Positions 26,596 to 34,768 of a stretch of 64,000 bases of DNA are shown piece after piece. The notes beneath the pieces were generated by a model. It saw nothing but the letters and a program-made list of their open reading frames with translations, had not been told where the DNA came from and searched no databases. The stretch comes from Desulfobulbaceae bacterium (GTDB lineage: Bacteria; Desulfobacterota; Desulfobulbia; Desulfobulbales; Desulfobulbaceae): the NCBI GenBank assembly GCA_026987195.1, contig JALSNC010000282.1, positions 1 through 64,000 on the forward strand. The letters are read 5' to 3'. Numbering within the stretch: the first letter of the stretch is position 1; every line of letters starts with the position of its first letter. The translations under genes and the position numbers were made by a program.

Positions 26596-27183
26596 GTTAT
26601 GCAGGAATTCTCTGTTGTCGGTAACTGTATGTAATGCCTGGCTTTTGCAGGTTTCTGGCCGCAGTGGCAGCCAACCATGAACATCTGCCAGGTACCTTCG
26701 TGACCCTGCCACAGGCGTAAAGGTTCGGCAGCACGCCATCCGCACGTCCTCGCGACTGTCCGCATAGGCAGGCACGACCGTGCAGCGAGGTCAGCGAAGA
26801 CTCCGTGCGGTTCCTGTGAGCGCGTACCTGTTTCCAGGTCCCGGAATGGCGTGAAATTATGTTCTTTATACCCGGAGGACAGTGCTTTTGCAAGCTGATT
26901 GGGGGGCTGTCCCGGTGAGTGACGGGATGAGGCTGGATGGGGAGAAGGGCGGCGGGAACTGTTCCGGCTCCTGCCGACGGGTCGGTTGCAGGGGCCGGAA
27001 CAGTGGCAGGAAAGAGCTGCGGACAGGAGGGTCGACGCCTCTTGCATGTGGCGCAAGCCGGAAAGGCAGCTTCTTGCGATCAGGTAAAAGTTCAGCAGCA
27101 CGCACGGCTGACGCATTGCTGAGCTTTCACCAAACGTATCCGTATGTTCAGATAGTTGCCGATACCGGTGAACTATTACCGGA
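26596..27183. repeat. 588-base repeat-rich intergenic region
   Basis: No gene is supported here. It contains a short-motif copy at 26606-26630 next to the M23 start, a stem-loop family unit at 26768-26828 (GCAGGCACGACCGTGC through CCTGTGAGCGCGTACC), a long hairpin with arms at 26959-26974 and 26988-27003 (CTGTTCCGGCYCCTGC, 15 of 16 pairs), the phrase AAAAGTTCAGCAGCACG at 27089-27105 that recurs near 48030 and 59155, and a second short-motif copy at 27149-27180 touching the end of the next gene. Confidence 0.7.
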
Positions 27184-27732
27184 TCAGTCGCTGAAGCTGT
27201 CGGCAAAGAGTTTTTCGATGGCCGCGTGGCCGTCCTCGCTGAGATAACGGGTGCCGGAGCCGACAAAGGTGTCATAGGTGATCCTGGGGGTGTCTTCCTG
27301 CCAGCTCGAGTCTGTCCAGGTGAACCACTGCTTGCGGCCCTGGTCGTAGACATGCAGGGGCCGGTTGAACAGCTTGGCCAGCTCGACGGCCCAGCCGGTA
27401 CCGCCCTTGACCGAGTTGTCGTCGAGGATGGTGCCGATGACAAAGACCTGGTGTCCCCGGTTGACCATGTGAAAGATACACTGCAGGACCTTGCGGATCT
27501 TCTCGGTCTCGTAGTAGGTCCGGTTCATCATCCGCGAGGCGATCTCCATGCTGATGTCGCCGCGCTGGAGTTCTTCCTCCGAAAGGACGATGGCGTTTCT
27601 GTCCCGGTTGAGCTTGTGGCCCTCGAAGGTGAAAATGACCTCGCTGACCCCGTACTTCTCGGCATTCTCACCAAAGATGGTTTCCGCCCCCTTGAGGCCG
27701 CCGTGGTAGAGTGTACATTCACTTGCATTCAT
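27184..27732 (-). CDS. SLOG/Rossmann-like protein, conserved hypothetical
   Basis: A 182-aa soluble protein. Segments HGGLKGAETIFGENAEKYGV, IFTFEGHK, FVIGTILDDNSVKGGTGWAVELAKLFNRPLHVYDQ and TFVGSGTRYL suggest a nucleotide-binding Rossmann fold of the SLOG (LOG/DprA/YpsA-like) type, with the Gly-rich KGGTGW loop as likely phosphate site. The biochemical role is unknown; related folds bind nucleotide second messengers or act as nucleosidases. It stands alone, upstream of no obvious partner, with cmoB ending 34 bases upstream. Confidence 0.7.
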   Translation of the reverse strand: MNASECTLYHGGLKGAETIFGENAEKYGVSEVIFTFEGHKLNRDRNAIVLSEEELQRGDISMEIASRMMNRTYYETEKIRKVLQCIFHMVNRGHQVFVIGTILDDNSVKGGTGWAVELAKLFNRPLHVYDQGRKQWFTWTDSSWQEDTPRITYDTFVGSGTRYLSEDGHAAIEKLFADSFSD

Positions 27733-27766
27733 AATCCGATCACCTCGTTATCAGAATGTCTGAAGT

Positions 27767-28777
27767 CTACGTTTTCCTTGCCTTGAAAAAGACCCGCCAG
27801 GGGGCGGGGTATCCCTCTATAGTACGCTCCGGGTTGTGCTTGTCAATAAAATCTTCATAGGATTCAAAGACCATCCACTCGGTGCGGCGCTGTTCCCGGC
27901 TGCTCATGGGATGGCGGCAGAAGCAGCGGATGTCGGAGAAGCCGGTCCGGGCAAGCCAGTTGTCCAGACAGGAGGCAGTGGGCACGAACCAGGTGCCCGG
28001 CACCTTGGCATAGGTGCGGCCGGGGAACAGCGCCACCGGCGCATCGCCGGGGATGGCCTGGGACTCGATGATCACGGTGCCGCCGGGCTTCAGGGCCGCC
28101 TGCAGGGAACGCAGGGCCTCCACCGGTGACGGCCGGTGATAGAGGATGCCGAGACAGAAGATGACATCAAAGCAGCCTGGAAAGAGGTCCAGATGTTCGA
28201 TACCCAGGGGTTCCAGGGCCAGCTCCTTCTGCGCGGCCAGGCTGTTCAGGGTGTGGAAGGCATAGTAGTGCTGGACGTAGGGCTCGAAACCGAGCACCAG
28301 GGCCGGCCGGTGGGGGAGCATGCGGAACATGTAATAGCCGTTGTTGCAGCCGATGTCGGCCACGATCCGTCCACGAAGGTCCGGCAGCTCGGGCACGATG
28401 CGGTTCCACTTGCGCTCACTGCGCCACTCGGCGTCGATCCTGATCCCGAACACGGAAAAAGGTCCCTTGCGCCAGGGCATGAAACTGCGCATCGACTCCA
28501 GGACCAGGGTGTGCTCCTGTTCGGAGATCTCCTCCCGTCGGCCGATCCTGACCACGTCACCGCTGAAATCGCAGGAGCCGGCACGCAGGTGGCTGATTGC
28601 GCACATGGGCTGACGGTAGCGGAGAAAGCCCTTCTTCGGCTGGCTGATCCAGCGCCGCCGCTCCAGGATCTGCGTGCGCAGGCGGTCATGGCAGGCCGGG
28701 GGCAGGTGGCGGAGGAAGGCGATTTTCTCCAGGTCCCGCTGGTTCCGGCTGCAGGGAAAGGTCATGGCGGAACTCAT
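27767..28777 (-). CDS. cmoB: tRNA U34 carboxymethyltransferase CmoB
   Basis: Transfers the carboxymethyl group of carboxy-S-adenosyl-methionine to 5-hydroxyuridine in tRNA wobble position 34, giving cmo5U. The 336-aa protein has the CmoB N-terminus, then KGPFSVFGIRIDAEWRSERK and the Rossmann motif VADIGCNNGYYMFRM, followed by FDVIFCLGILYHRPSP. It overlaps cmoA by 4 bases (ATGA), which supplies the cofactor. Confidence 0.96.
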   Translation of the reverse strand: MSSAMTFPCSRNQRDLEKIAFLRHLPPACHDRLRTQILERRRWISQPKKGFLRYRQPMCAISHLRAGSCDFSGDVVRIGRREEISEQEHTLVLESMRSFMPWRKGPFSVFGIRIDAEWRSERKWNRIVPELPDLRGRIVADIGCNNGYYMFRMLPHRPALVLGFEPYVQHYYAFHTLNSLAAQKELALEPLGIEHLDLFPGCFDVIFCLGILYHRPSPVEALRSLQAALKPGGTVIIESQAIPGDAPVALFPGRTYAKVPGTWFVPTASCLDNWLARTGFSDIRCFCRHPMSSREQRRTEWMVFESYEDFIDKHNPERTIEGYPAPWRVFFKARKT

Positions 28778-29496
28778 CTGATAGCGACAAAAGAGGCAAA
28801 GTTGAACCAGCGGAAAAAGATCTCCTGGGCGGAGAATCCGGCCCGGCGGAGCAGGGCGCTGTTTTCGTCCACCGAAAAGGGGACGAGCACGTTCTCCAGG
28901 GCCTCGCGCTTGGCCGCGATCTCCAGTTCCGAGTAGCCCTGCCGGCGTTTGAAGCCGTGGTACATCTCGATGAACTGCCGGTTCAGGTCCGGGGCATGGG
29001 AGATCACCTTTTCGCTGAGGATAAGGAGACCGTCCGGAGCCAGGGCATGATGGAGACGACGAACGAATTCCTGGCGCAGCAGGGGGCGGATGAACTGCAG
29101 GGTGTAGTTGCAGATGATGGCGTCGGCGCCTTCGATGGGGCAGGTGGTGATATCGGCCTGCCGGAACTCGATGACACCGCCCTTGGAAAACATCTCCGCC
29201 TTCCGTCGTGCCTTGGCCAGCATGGCCGGTGCATTGTCGATGCCGATATAGGAGAGTTCAAGATCCTCCAGGCGCCGGGCCAGCGCAAGCAGGGTCGTAC
29301 CGGTGGCACAGCCGAGATCATAAAGGGTGGCGCCCTTTTTCAGGCGCAGGCGCAGGAATTCGCCCATGGCGTCGATGACCGCGCCGTAGAAGGGGATGGA
29401 GCGGTCGAGCATATCGTCAAAGACCTCGGCCACCTCTTCGTTGAACCTGAAATCTTCTCTGACCGATCCGGTCCTGTAGAGTTCATCCCGGGCCAT
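28774..29496 (-). CDS. cmoA: Carboxy-S-adenosyl-L-methionine synthase CmoA
   Basis: Makes carboxy-SAM from SAM and prephenate for CmoB. The 240-aa protein opens with ARDELYRTGSVREDFRFNEE and has the SAM motif YDLGCATGTTLLALARRL plus IICNYTLQFIRPLLRQEF, all family-typical. It is the first gene of the cmoA-cmoB operon; its promoter must lie in the gap upstream of 29496. Confidence 0.96.
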   Translation of the reverse strand: MARDELYRTGSVREDFRFNEEVAEVFDDMLDRSIPFYGAVIDAMGEFLRLRLKKGATLYDLGCATGTTLLALARRLEDLELSYIGIDNAPAMLAKARRKAEMFSKGGVIEFRQADITTCPIEGADAIICNYTLQFIRPLLRQEFVRRLHHALAPDGLLILSEKVISHAPDLNRQFIEMYHGFKRRQGYSELEIAAKREALENVLVPFSVDENSALLRRAGFSAQEIFFRWFNFASFVAIR

Positions 29497-29854
29497 GCTT
29501 TTCTCGGTGCTCTGCTGTAAAAAACGGGAAAATGTTCAGGCGCAGCGTAGGAGTCCGCCCCTGCGGGCGATTGGTGTCGGTTGTCTGTGCCGTGATTGTC
29601 GCGCACAGGGGGCGCTCCTGCCCGTTCCGGGTTGCGGGTTACGTCCGCGTCGGCCCTGTTGCCGCGGTCCCTTCTTCGGCGGCTGTTCCGCGGACGGGCA
29701 CGGTTGACAGATGTAAAATAGCCTTGCTATCTTGTCAAACTGAAAGTATAAACTTCGATCTCAGGGAGGTCGTTTTTCAGGGTGGCCGCGAGCGTATGCA
29801 GATGGCGTGCTGCCGGGACGTTACCGGGAAGAGCATTACCACGAGGAGGGGAAT
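29497..29854. other. Divergent intergenic region upstream of cmoA and the His-tailed protein
   Basis: 358 bases without a gene. The left part has GC-rich inverted segments (REP-like GGAGTCCGCCCCTGCGGGCG near 29549). The right part is AT-rich and carries the promoter at 29704-29733. No coding frame with a good start was found. Confidence 0.5.
29704..29733 (+). promoter_or_regulatory. Sigma-70 type promoter for the His-tailed membrane protein
   Basis: A perfect TTGACA at 29704-29709, an 18-base spacer and TATCTT at 29728-29733, facing the gene at 29855. Confidence 0.55.
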
Positions 29855-30412
29855 ATGGACAGTAAATTCTGGGCAAACGTGGCCCTGTGTGTCGTTCTTG
29901 GCATTCTGGTGGTTCTGGGGTTGAGCCGGCTCAGTTCGGCGCTGACTCCCAAGGGGTTGTTCGTGGAGGATCCAGAGCCGTCTGCCGAGGCGGCGCCGCT
30001 CATGCAGCAGGTGACGCTGCTGGACTACAGCCTTGCGGAAAAACCGGGACAGATGGTCAAGGCCCGGTTTACCGTGCAGAACGAATCTGCCAGGGATATC
30101 CGGGATCTTGATATCCTCTGCGAGTTCTATGATCGTAACGGAAAGTACGTTGATCGCAAGCACTGGCTCCTGGCCGACACCATCCCGGCGGGCAGCAGGG
30201 ACAGCCACTCGTGGCTGGACCGGCGCTTTGTCAATACCCGGGCCGGTGGCGTGCGCTGCCGGATCGCCGATTTCCGGGTGGTCGGCGAACCCTTTTTCAA
30301 GCTGCACCGGGCCGAGGAGGGGCATGGCGGAGAGCATGGCATGGCCACGGACGAGGGACACCCCGCTTCTCATGGCGGGCACGAGGTCCACGGCGAGGCG
30401 ACACACCACTAA
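29855..30412 (+). CDS. Membrane-anchored periplasmic protein with His-rich tail
   Basis: About 185 aa from ATG 29855 (GAGGAGGGG upstream). One N-terminal anchor helix (WANVALCVVLGILVVLGL) leads to a beta-rich domain whose ARFTVQNESARDIRDLDILC resembles FxLYD/DUF3426-type immunoglobulin-like domains. The last 35 or so residues hold about ten His among Gly and Glu (EEGHGGEHGMATDEGHPASH and the terminal THH), a likely Zn, Ni or Cu binding tail. No partner gene is adjacent: downstream lie only repeats. Function unknown. Confidence 0.8.
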   Translation: MDSKFWANVALCVVLGILVVLGLSRLSSALTPKGLFVEDPEPSAEAAPLMQQVTLLDYSLAEKPGQMVKARFTVQNESARDIRDLDILCEFYDRNGKYVDRKHWLLADTIPAGSRDSHSWLDRRFVNTRAGGVRCRIADFRVVGEPFFKLHRAEEGHGGEHGMATDEGHPASHGGHEVHGEATHH

Positions 30413-30489
30413 AGGATGCTGTTTTCAGATAGTTGCTGATAACGGTGAACTGTTACGCAGCCTCAACCAGTCGTGAAAACCAAGGATAT

Positions 30490-30651
30490 GATGGCGTCGC
30501 AAAAAGTCCGATCTACTGCGTTGTAGCGGGTACGGCCAATGCTCGACGTATTCCATGTACGCCTCCGCCTGGCCGACACCGCTACGCCTTGTATATCGAA
30601 CATTTATGCTTAGCCATCTTTAGAGTGTGATGGACTTTTTACGAGTCCATC
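30490..30651. mobile_element. MITE-like element, copy 1
   Basis: 162 bases bounded by imperfect 20-base terminal inverted repeats GATGGCGTCGCAAAAAGTCC (30490-30509) and GGACTTTTTACGAGTCCATC (30632-30651; 17 of 20 pairs). Inside, GTAGCGGGTACGGCCA pairs with TGGCCGACACCGCTAC. The direct repeat AGGATATG flanks it on both sides (30483-30490 and 30652-30659), as expected of target duplication. No coding capacity. Confidence 0.8.
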
Positions 30652-30666
30652 AGGATATGACTATAC

Positions 30667-30866
30667 CCCAAATCCTGCAGTCGTCCGGCATTCGAACGTC
30701 GAGACAGGCACATCTGCTGCGTCAGTTTCACCATTTTTGTGCTTGACGTACCACAAGTACGCCTGCGCCGACAATGGTTTGCTTCCTTGCATCTGCACCT
30801 GTCTCGACGTTCTCGGCAAACGAACAGTGATGCGGCGAAGACCGCATGACGACTGCAGGATTTAGG
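30667..30866. mobile_element. Long-palindrome MITE-like element, second family
   Basis: About 200 bases with near-perfect 19-base terminal inverted repeats CCCAAATCCTGCAGTCGTC (30667-30685) and GACGACTGCAGGATTTAGG (30848-30866). Inner arms GAACGTCGAGACAGG and CCTGTCTCGACGTTC extend the palindrome, so nearly the whole element can fold into one hairpin. Only one copy is in the window; no clear target duplication and no coding capacity. Confidence 0.7.
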
Positions 30867-30941
30867 TACAATGGCACTGCCGCAGGCAGCCGACTGTTCT
30901 GTTCCCTGGCACCTGTCCCCTGATACCTGATACCTGAGACA

Positions 30942-31589
30942 ATGTCCCTGAAGATTCATTTTGACGAGATCATCAGCAAGTACCGTTCCGATCCCTACGA
31001 CTATGTGGACATGCATGCCCGCCATACCGGCAAGGTCCGCTTCCTGGTCGACGAACAGGCCGAGGTCACGGGGCCGTCGGGCGAATGGAAACACATCCCG
31101 GGCACACCGCTGTACGAGATCACCAGGGAACGGAACACCAAGGTGATCTGCTCCGAGACCAACGGCACGGTGTCCGCTATCAACTGGGATGCCGATAATA
31201 CCTTTGTCGAGGCCGGGGAAAAACTCCTCACCATCCGTCATCCGCTCAAGAAAAAGGAGATCATCGAGGCCATCCTCCAGGAGGTCCTCTATCTCTTTCC
31301 CGCCCCGGAACGGGCCCGCTACTATTTCTCCATGGACATCCAGTCCCGGATCGAACGGAAGGGCGCCCGATCGGTCTTTGTCAAGCCCGGCGACGAGATC
31401 ATCACCATGTCCCTGATGAAGCGGGATACGCCGGTCTATTATACCGGCGAGCCCGGTATCATCCATTCCATCTACTTCCGGGCCGGTGACAGTGTTGACC
31501 AGGGGGTCCCCCTGATCGGTGTCTGCGCCGAAGACAAGCTGCCGCTGGTCCAGAAGATCATCACCCGCGTCAAGGCCGACTGGGAGTAG
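30942..31589 (+). CDS. Biotin/lipoyl-carrier-like protein without a canonical AMKM motif
   Basis: A 215-aa soluble protein with two half-motifs of the biotinyl/lipoyl beta-barrel: ETNGTVSAINWDADNTFVEA leading to GEKLLTIRHPLKKKEI, and EPGIIHSIYFRAGDSVDQGV leading to PLIGVCAEDKL. The usual biotin-accepting EAMKM is replaced by HPLKKKE in the first unit and by CAEDK in the second, so whether a lysine is modified is unclear. It sits 29 bases before a biotin-ligase-like gene, which suggests the pair act together. The start ATG lacks a strong ribosome site. Confidence 0.75.
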   Translation: MSLKIHFDEIISKYRSDPYDYVDMHARHTGKVRFLVDEQAEVTGPSGEWKHIPGTPLYEITRERNTKVICSETNGTVSAINWDADNTFVEAGEKLLTIRHPLKKKEIIEAILQEVLYLFPAPERARYYFSMDIQSRIERKGARSVFVKPGDEIITMSLMKRDTPVYYTGEPGIIHSIYFRAGDSVDQGVPLIGVCAEDKLPLVQKIITRVKADWE

Positions 31590-31618
31590 TTCCCGCACTC
31601 GGCCTGGTTTCCCTGTCC

Positions 31619-32539
31619 ATGCCTCCCCGTGAACCGTGGATCGTCCATGCCGAGATCCTGGACCGGCTGCGTGCCGATGCCGCTGATACCTGCTTCTCCG
31701 CCACAATGGCCGAGACCGTTTGCCGTTACGGCGCACCGGTGGGCCGGGTGGTCGAGCATCACCGCCGCCTGGGCCGCTGCATGGAGCGGCTGCGGGAGCT
31801 GATCCATGCGGCCGGTCGGCAGGGCACCAGCCTCGCCAGCGGCACGGTGGTGGTCGCCGATGCCCTGAGCGGCTCCAGCGGCCGGTTCGACCGGAGCTGG
31901 TTTGCTCCCGAGGGTGGCCTCTGGCTGGCCCTGGCCTGGGCCGATACCCTGCTGCCCGCCTACAGCGGTCTCCTGCCCCTGGCCGCGGGAATAGCCTGCT
32001 GCGAGACCGTGCGCGGCATGGGTGCCGACTGCGCCATCAGGTGGGTCAACGACGTCCACCTGGCCGGCCGCAAGATCGCCGGTATCCTCAGTGAGACCGT
32101 GGTCGCCGACGATACCGAACGTTTCCACCTCCTGGGTATCGGCTTCAATGTCAATAATATCGATTTTCCGGCGGAACTCGCCAGTGAGGCCACCAGTCTC
32201 AAGGCCATCACCGGCCACTGCCATGACCGGCGCAGGGTGGCGGTCCGTCTCCTGGCCCGGCTGGCCTGGAACATCGGCCTGCTCCATCACTGCGAGGCCA
32301 GGGGACTGGCACATGGCCAGGAGACCCCGAACGTATCGGCAACGGCGCCGCTCATCGACCGCTGGCGACAGCTCACCGACACTATCGGCCGCAGGGTGGT
32401 CTACGGGTATGACGTGGTGAAGCGGCCCCTTTTTCGGGCCAGGGTGGTGGATATCGATGCGACGGGCGGGCTGCGTCTGGCCCTGGATGACGGCACGCTG
32501 CTCAGCAGGTACTCGGGCGAGATCCGTTACCTGGACTGA
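31619..32539 (+). CDS. Biotin-protein-ligase-like protein (no DNA-binding domain)
   Basis: 306 aa of the BPL/LplA fold. The region SGSSGRFDRSWFAPEGGLWL aligns with the biotinyl-AMP loop GRGRRGRxWxSPxGGLW, but the first Arg of GRGR is Ser and the spacing differs; RWVND replaces KWPND; AGRKIAGILSE keeps the catalytic Lys region and GIGFNVNN the downstream motif. There is no N-terminal winged helix, so it would not be a biotin repressor. The N-terminal 65 residues are unusual. It may modify the carrier-like protein upstream. Confidence 0.8.
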   Translation: MPPREPWIVHAEILDRLRADAADTCFSATMAETVCRYGAPVGRVVEHHRRLGRCMERLRELIHAAGRQGTSLASGTVVVADALSGSSGRFDRSWFAPEGGLWLALAWADTLLPAYSGLLPLAAGIACCETVRGMGADCAIRWVNDVHLAGRKIAGILSETVVADDTERFHLLGIGFNVNNIDFPAELASEATSLKAITGHCHDRRRVAVRLLARLAWNIGLLHHCEARGLAHGQETPNVSATAPLIDRWRQLTDTIGRRVVYGYDVVKRPLFRARVVDIDATGGLRLALDDGTLLSRYSGEIRYLD

Positions 32540-32727
32540 GGCGACTCGCCACGGTCACTGTCGTCTGGTTGCTCGTTGTCCGGCAACAGGTACCCCAGGC
32601 CGAAACAGACCGGACACTCCTCGCTGGTGAGCAGGAACCTGCTTTCGCCCTGGAAAAAGGAGATCTGGCCCGTGCCGCCACAGGCCGGGCAGGGCTTTTT
32701 TTCCTGGTGTTGCCGCGGGGTCGTCAT
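32527..32727 (-). CDS. Small zinc-ribbon protein (DnaJ-like CXXCXGXG repeats)
   Basis: A 66-aa protein with two motifs CPACGGTG and CPVCFGLGYL, the CXXCXGXG zinc pattern of DnaJ. The spacer binds one zinc with four cysteines. It lies 6 bases after the VKOR-thioredoxin gene on the same strand, so the two are probably co-transcribed. The 3' end overlaps the convergent ligase-like gene by 13 bases. Function unknown. Confidence 0.75.
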   Translation of the reverse strand: MTTPRQHQEKKPCPACGGTGQISFFQGESRFLLTSEECPVCFGLGYLLPDNEQPDDSDRGESPQSR

Positions 32728-32733
32728 CTTGGT

Positions 32734-33714
32734 TCAGCGCGGAATCAGGTTGTCGTCACAGTTGGATTCGATGCGGCATTCGCCATCCTCTTCCTGGCCG
32801 GGCAGGGGCCATGGCTGGATCGGGGGCAGCCGGTTTTGTATTGTCGCCGGTTCAGGGCTGAGGCAGTTTTCCTTGAGATAGCGCGAGATTTGTCTTTCTC
32901 CCTGGATGAATCGCCAGCCGGTCGCCTGCTTTTCGATCAGGACCGGGATGGTATCGATCCCCAGCAGCTTGAGGGTGGTGACATTGACCGCCGGATCAAA
33001 GTGCTCTTCCCGGCGCACACCGGGGAGCAGATCCGGATCAATGGCATGGACCGGGTTGAAGCGCAGCTCGCAGCGGGTGCAGCCTTCCAGCAGTTCCAGC
33101 ACCCGGCGGCAGTGGGGGCATTTTTCGGAAAAGATCAGGTAGAGGAGACGGCGGGGGCTGGAGCACTGCTTGATGCCCCAGGTGCCGTTATCCAGGGTCA
33201 GCTGTGTCTCCGCCGGCCCGACGGGCCGGAACTGGAGCAGGGAGAAGAGGAGCAGGGGCACGAGGAATACCGTCGCTGCCGTCACCACCTGGCGTCTGCC
33301 GGCCAGGATGTTGAGAAGCAGGATCGCGGTGCCGATGATCAGGCAGTAGGAGCAGAAGGTCCGGACCACGAAGGCCTGGTAGGCCACCAGCACGCCCTCG
33401 GCCGCGGCCCCGGCAAGGAGCAGCAGTGGCAGCGGGCATGGCAGCCGGCCCCTGCGCCTGCCCTGCAGCGAGAGCAGAAAGAGGAGCAGGAAGAAAACGG
33501 CGCCCAGGAGGTTGAACCAGAGTGGCGGGATACGGAGGAGTTCCTCCACCACCGCGCAGCCCTGGTTCAGGCAAAGGGCCCGCTCACGGACGAAGAGCAG
33601 CAGGGACTGGCCCAGGATAAGGAGGGTGGTCAGGCCGCTGAGCACCACCATGGCGGTGAGGGCGGCAGGTCCGGGAACAGGGGCGGCGCATCTGTCGTTG
33701 CTCTTGATCGTCAT
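32734..33714 (-). CDS. VKOR-thioredoxin fusion, disulfide-forming membrane protein
   Basis: A bacterial vitamin K epoxide reductase homologue, a functional counterpart of DsbB, fused to a thioredoxin domain that acts like DsbA. In 326 aa: loop cysteines LCLNQGC (Cys48, Cys53), active-site CSYC (Cys121, Cys124) within four or five membrane helices, then a periplasmic domain with SEKCPHCRR (Cys199, Cys202). All four VKOR cysteines and the thioredoxin CXXC are present. It would oxidise exported cysteines and pass electrons to quinone. The C-terminal tail is Pro/Cys rich. Confidence 0.93.
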   Translation of the reverse strand: MTIKSNDRCAAPVPGPAALTAMVVLSGLTTLLILGQSLLLFVRERALCLNQGCAVVEELLRIPPLWFNLLGAVFFLLLFLLSLQGRRRGRLPCPLPLLLLAGAAAEGVLVAYQAFVVRTFCSYCLIIGTAILLLNILAGRRQVVTAATVFLVPLLLFSLLQFRPVGPAETQLTLDNGTWGIKQCSSPRRLLYLIFSEKCPHCRRVLELLEGCTRCELRFNPVHAIDPDLLPGVRREEHFDPAVNVTTLKLLGIDTIPVLIEKQATGWRFIQGERQISRYLKENCLSPEPATIQNRLPPIQPWPLPGQEEDGECRIESNCDDNLIPR

Positions 33715-33751
33715 CGTCAGCCGTGGGTCTGAGGAAGGGGGACCGGCGGTG

Positions 33752-34768
33752 TTACCCCTCGTATCCCCGTGGATTCATGGACTGCCAGCGCCAGGTGTCC
33801 TCGCACATCTCCCTGATGCCACGTTGGGCCTTCCAGCCCAGCTCGCGCCGGGCCAGGCCCGGATCGGCATAGCACTGGGCGATATCGCCCGGCCTGCGAT
33901 CCGTTATCCGGTAGGCGATCCGGCGGCCGCTGGCCTCCTCGAAGGCCCGGACCATGTCCAGTACCGAGTAGCCCTGGCCGGTCCCCAGGTTGTAGGTGAC
34001 CACGCCGGGATCCTGGCGCAGCTTTTCCAGGGCCTTGAGATGGCCCAGGGCCAGGTCCACCACGTGGATGTAGTCACGGACCCCGGTGCCGTCATGGGTG
34101 GGATAGTCGCCGCCGAACACGGACAGCTCCTTGAGTACGCCCACTGCCACCTGGGAGATGTAAGGCATCAGGTTGTTGGGGATGCCACCCGGGTCCTCAC
34201 CGATACGGCCGCTCTTGTGGGCGCCCACCGGGTTGAAGTAGCGGAGCAGGGCAACGTTCCAGCGCGGGTCGGCCACGTGCAGGTCGCGGAGAATCTCCTC
34301 GATCATCAGCTTGGTGCGGCCGTAGGGGTTGGTGCAGGAGAGGGGGAAGTCCTCGAGGATGGGCACCCGTTCCGGATCGCCGTACACGGTGGCCGAGGAG
34401 CTGAAGACGATGTTCCTGATGTCGTGCCGTTCCATCACCCGGCAGAGATTGATGGTGCCGGTGATATTGTTGTGGTAGTAGAGCAGGGGCTTGGCGACCG
34501 ATTCCCCCACCGCCTTGAGGCCGGCGAAATGGATCACCGCGTCTGCGTCCGCGCTTTTTGCAAACACCCGCTCCATCGCCTCGGGGTCCAGGAGATCGGC
34601 CTCGAAGAAGCGGATCGGCTTTCCGGTCAGTTCCTCCACCCGGCGCAGGGCCTCGCGGCTGGAATTGCAGAGGTTGTCGAGCACCGTGACCTGGTGGCCC
34701 GCTTCGAGAAGCTCCAGGCAGGTGTGGCTGCCGATGTAACCGGCACCGCCGGTGACGATGATGTGCAT
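33752..34768 (-). CDS. galE: UDP-glucose 4-epimerase GalE
   Basis: NAD-dependent interconversion of UDP-glucose and UDP-galactose for polysaccharide synthesis. The ATG at 34768 gives about 338 aa starting [15 protein letters not shown], the Rossmann glycine motif; the upstream frame to 34873 is not conserved. The catalytic Ser is in [10 protein letters not shown] and the Tyr-X3-Lys in [12 protein letters not shown]. Length is standard. It is a single gene; its upstream region carries a MITE-like element. Confidence 0.96.
   Translation of the reverse strand: MHIIVTGGAGYIGSHTCLELLEAGHQVTVLDNLCNSSREALRRVEELTGKPIRFFEADLLDPEAMERVFAKSADADAVIHFAGLKAVGESVAKPLLYYHNNITGTINLCRVMERHDIRNIVFSSSATVYGDPERVPILEDFPLSCTNPYGRTKLMIEEILRDLHVADPRWNVALLRYFNPVGAHKSGRIGEDPGGIPNNLMPYISQVAVGVLKELSVFGGDYPTHDGTGVRDYIHVVDLALGHLKALEKLRQDPGVVTYNLGTGQGYSVLDMVRAFEEASGRRIAYRITDRRPGDIAQCYADPGLARRELGWKAQRGIREMCEDTWRWQSMNPRGYEG

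Larger units (their letters stand above)
30413..30941. repeat. Repeat nest: short motif, MITE-like element, palindromic element, residual motif
   Basis: 529 bases without a gene between the His-tailed protein and the carrier-domain gene. In order: short-motif copy (30422-30458), MITE-like element (30490-30651), palindromic element (30667-30866) and the phrase TTCCCTGGCACCTGTCCCCT with a duplicated TGATACC (30902-30937), which recurs in variant form near 39217 and 51509. Confidence 0.75.

Noticed and set aside
26596-27183. Frames of 70-280 codons across the repeat-rich gap
   Set aside because: They run through hairpins and repeat units, lack ribosome sites and show no family resemblance.
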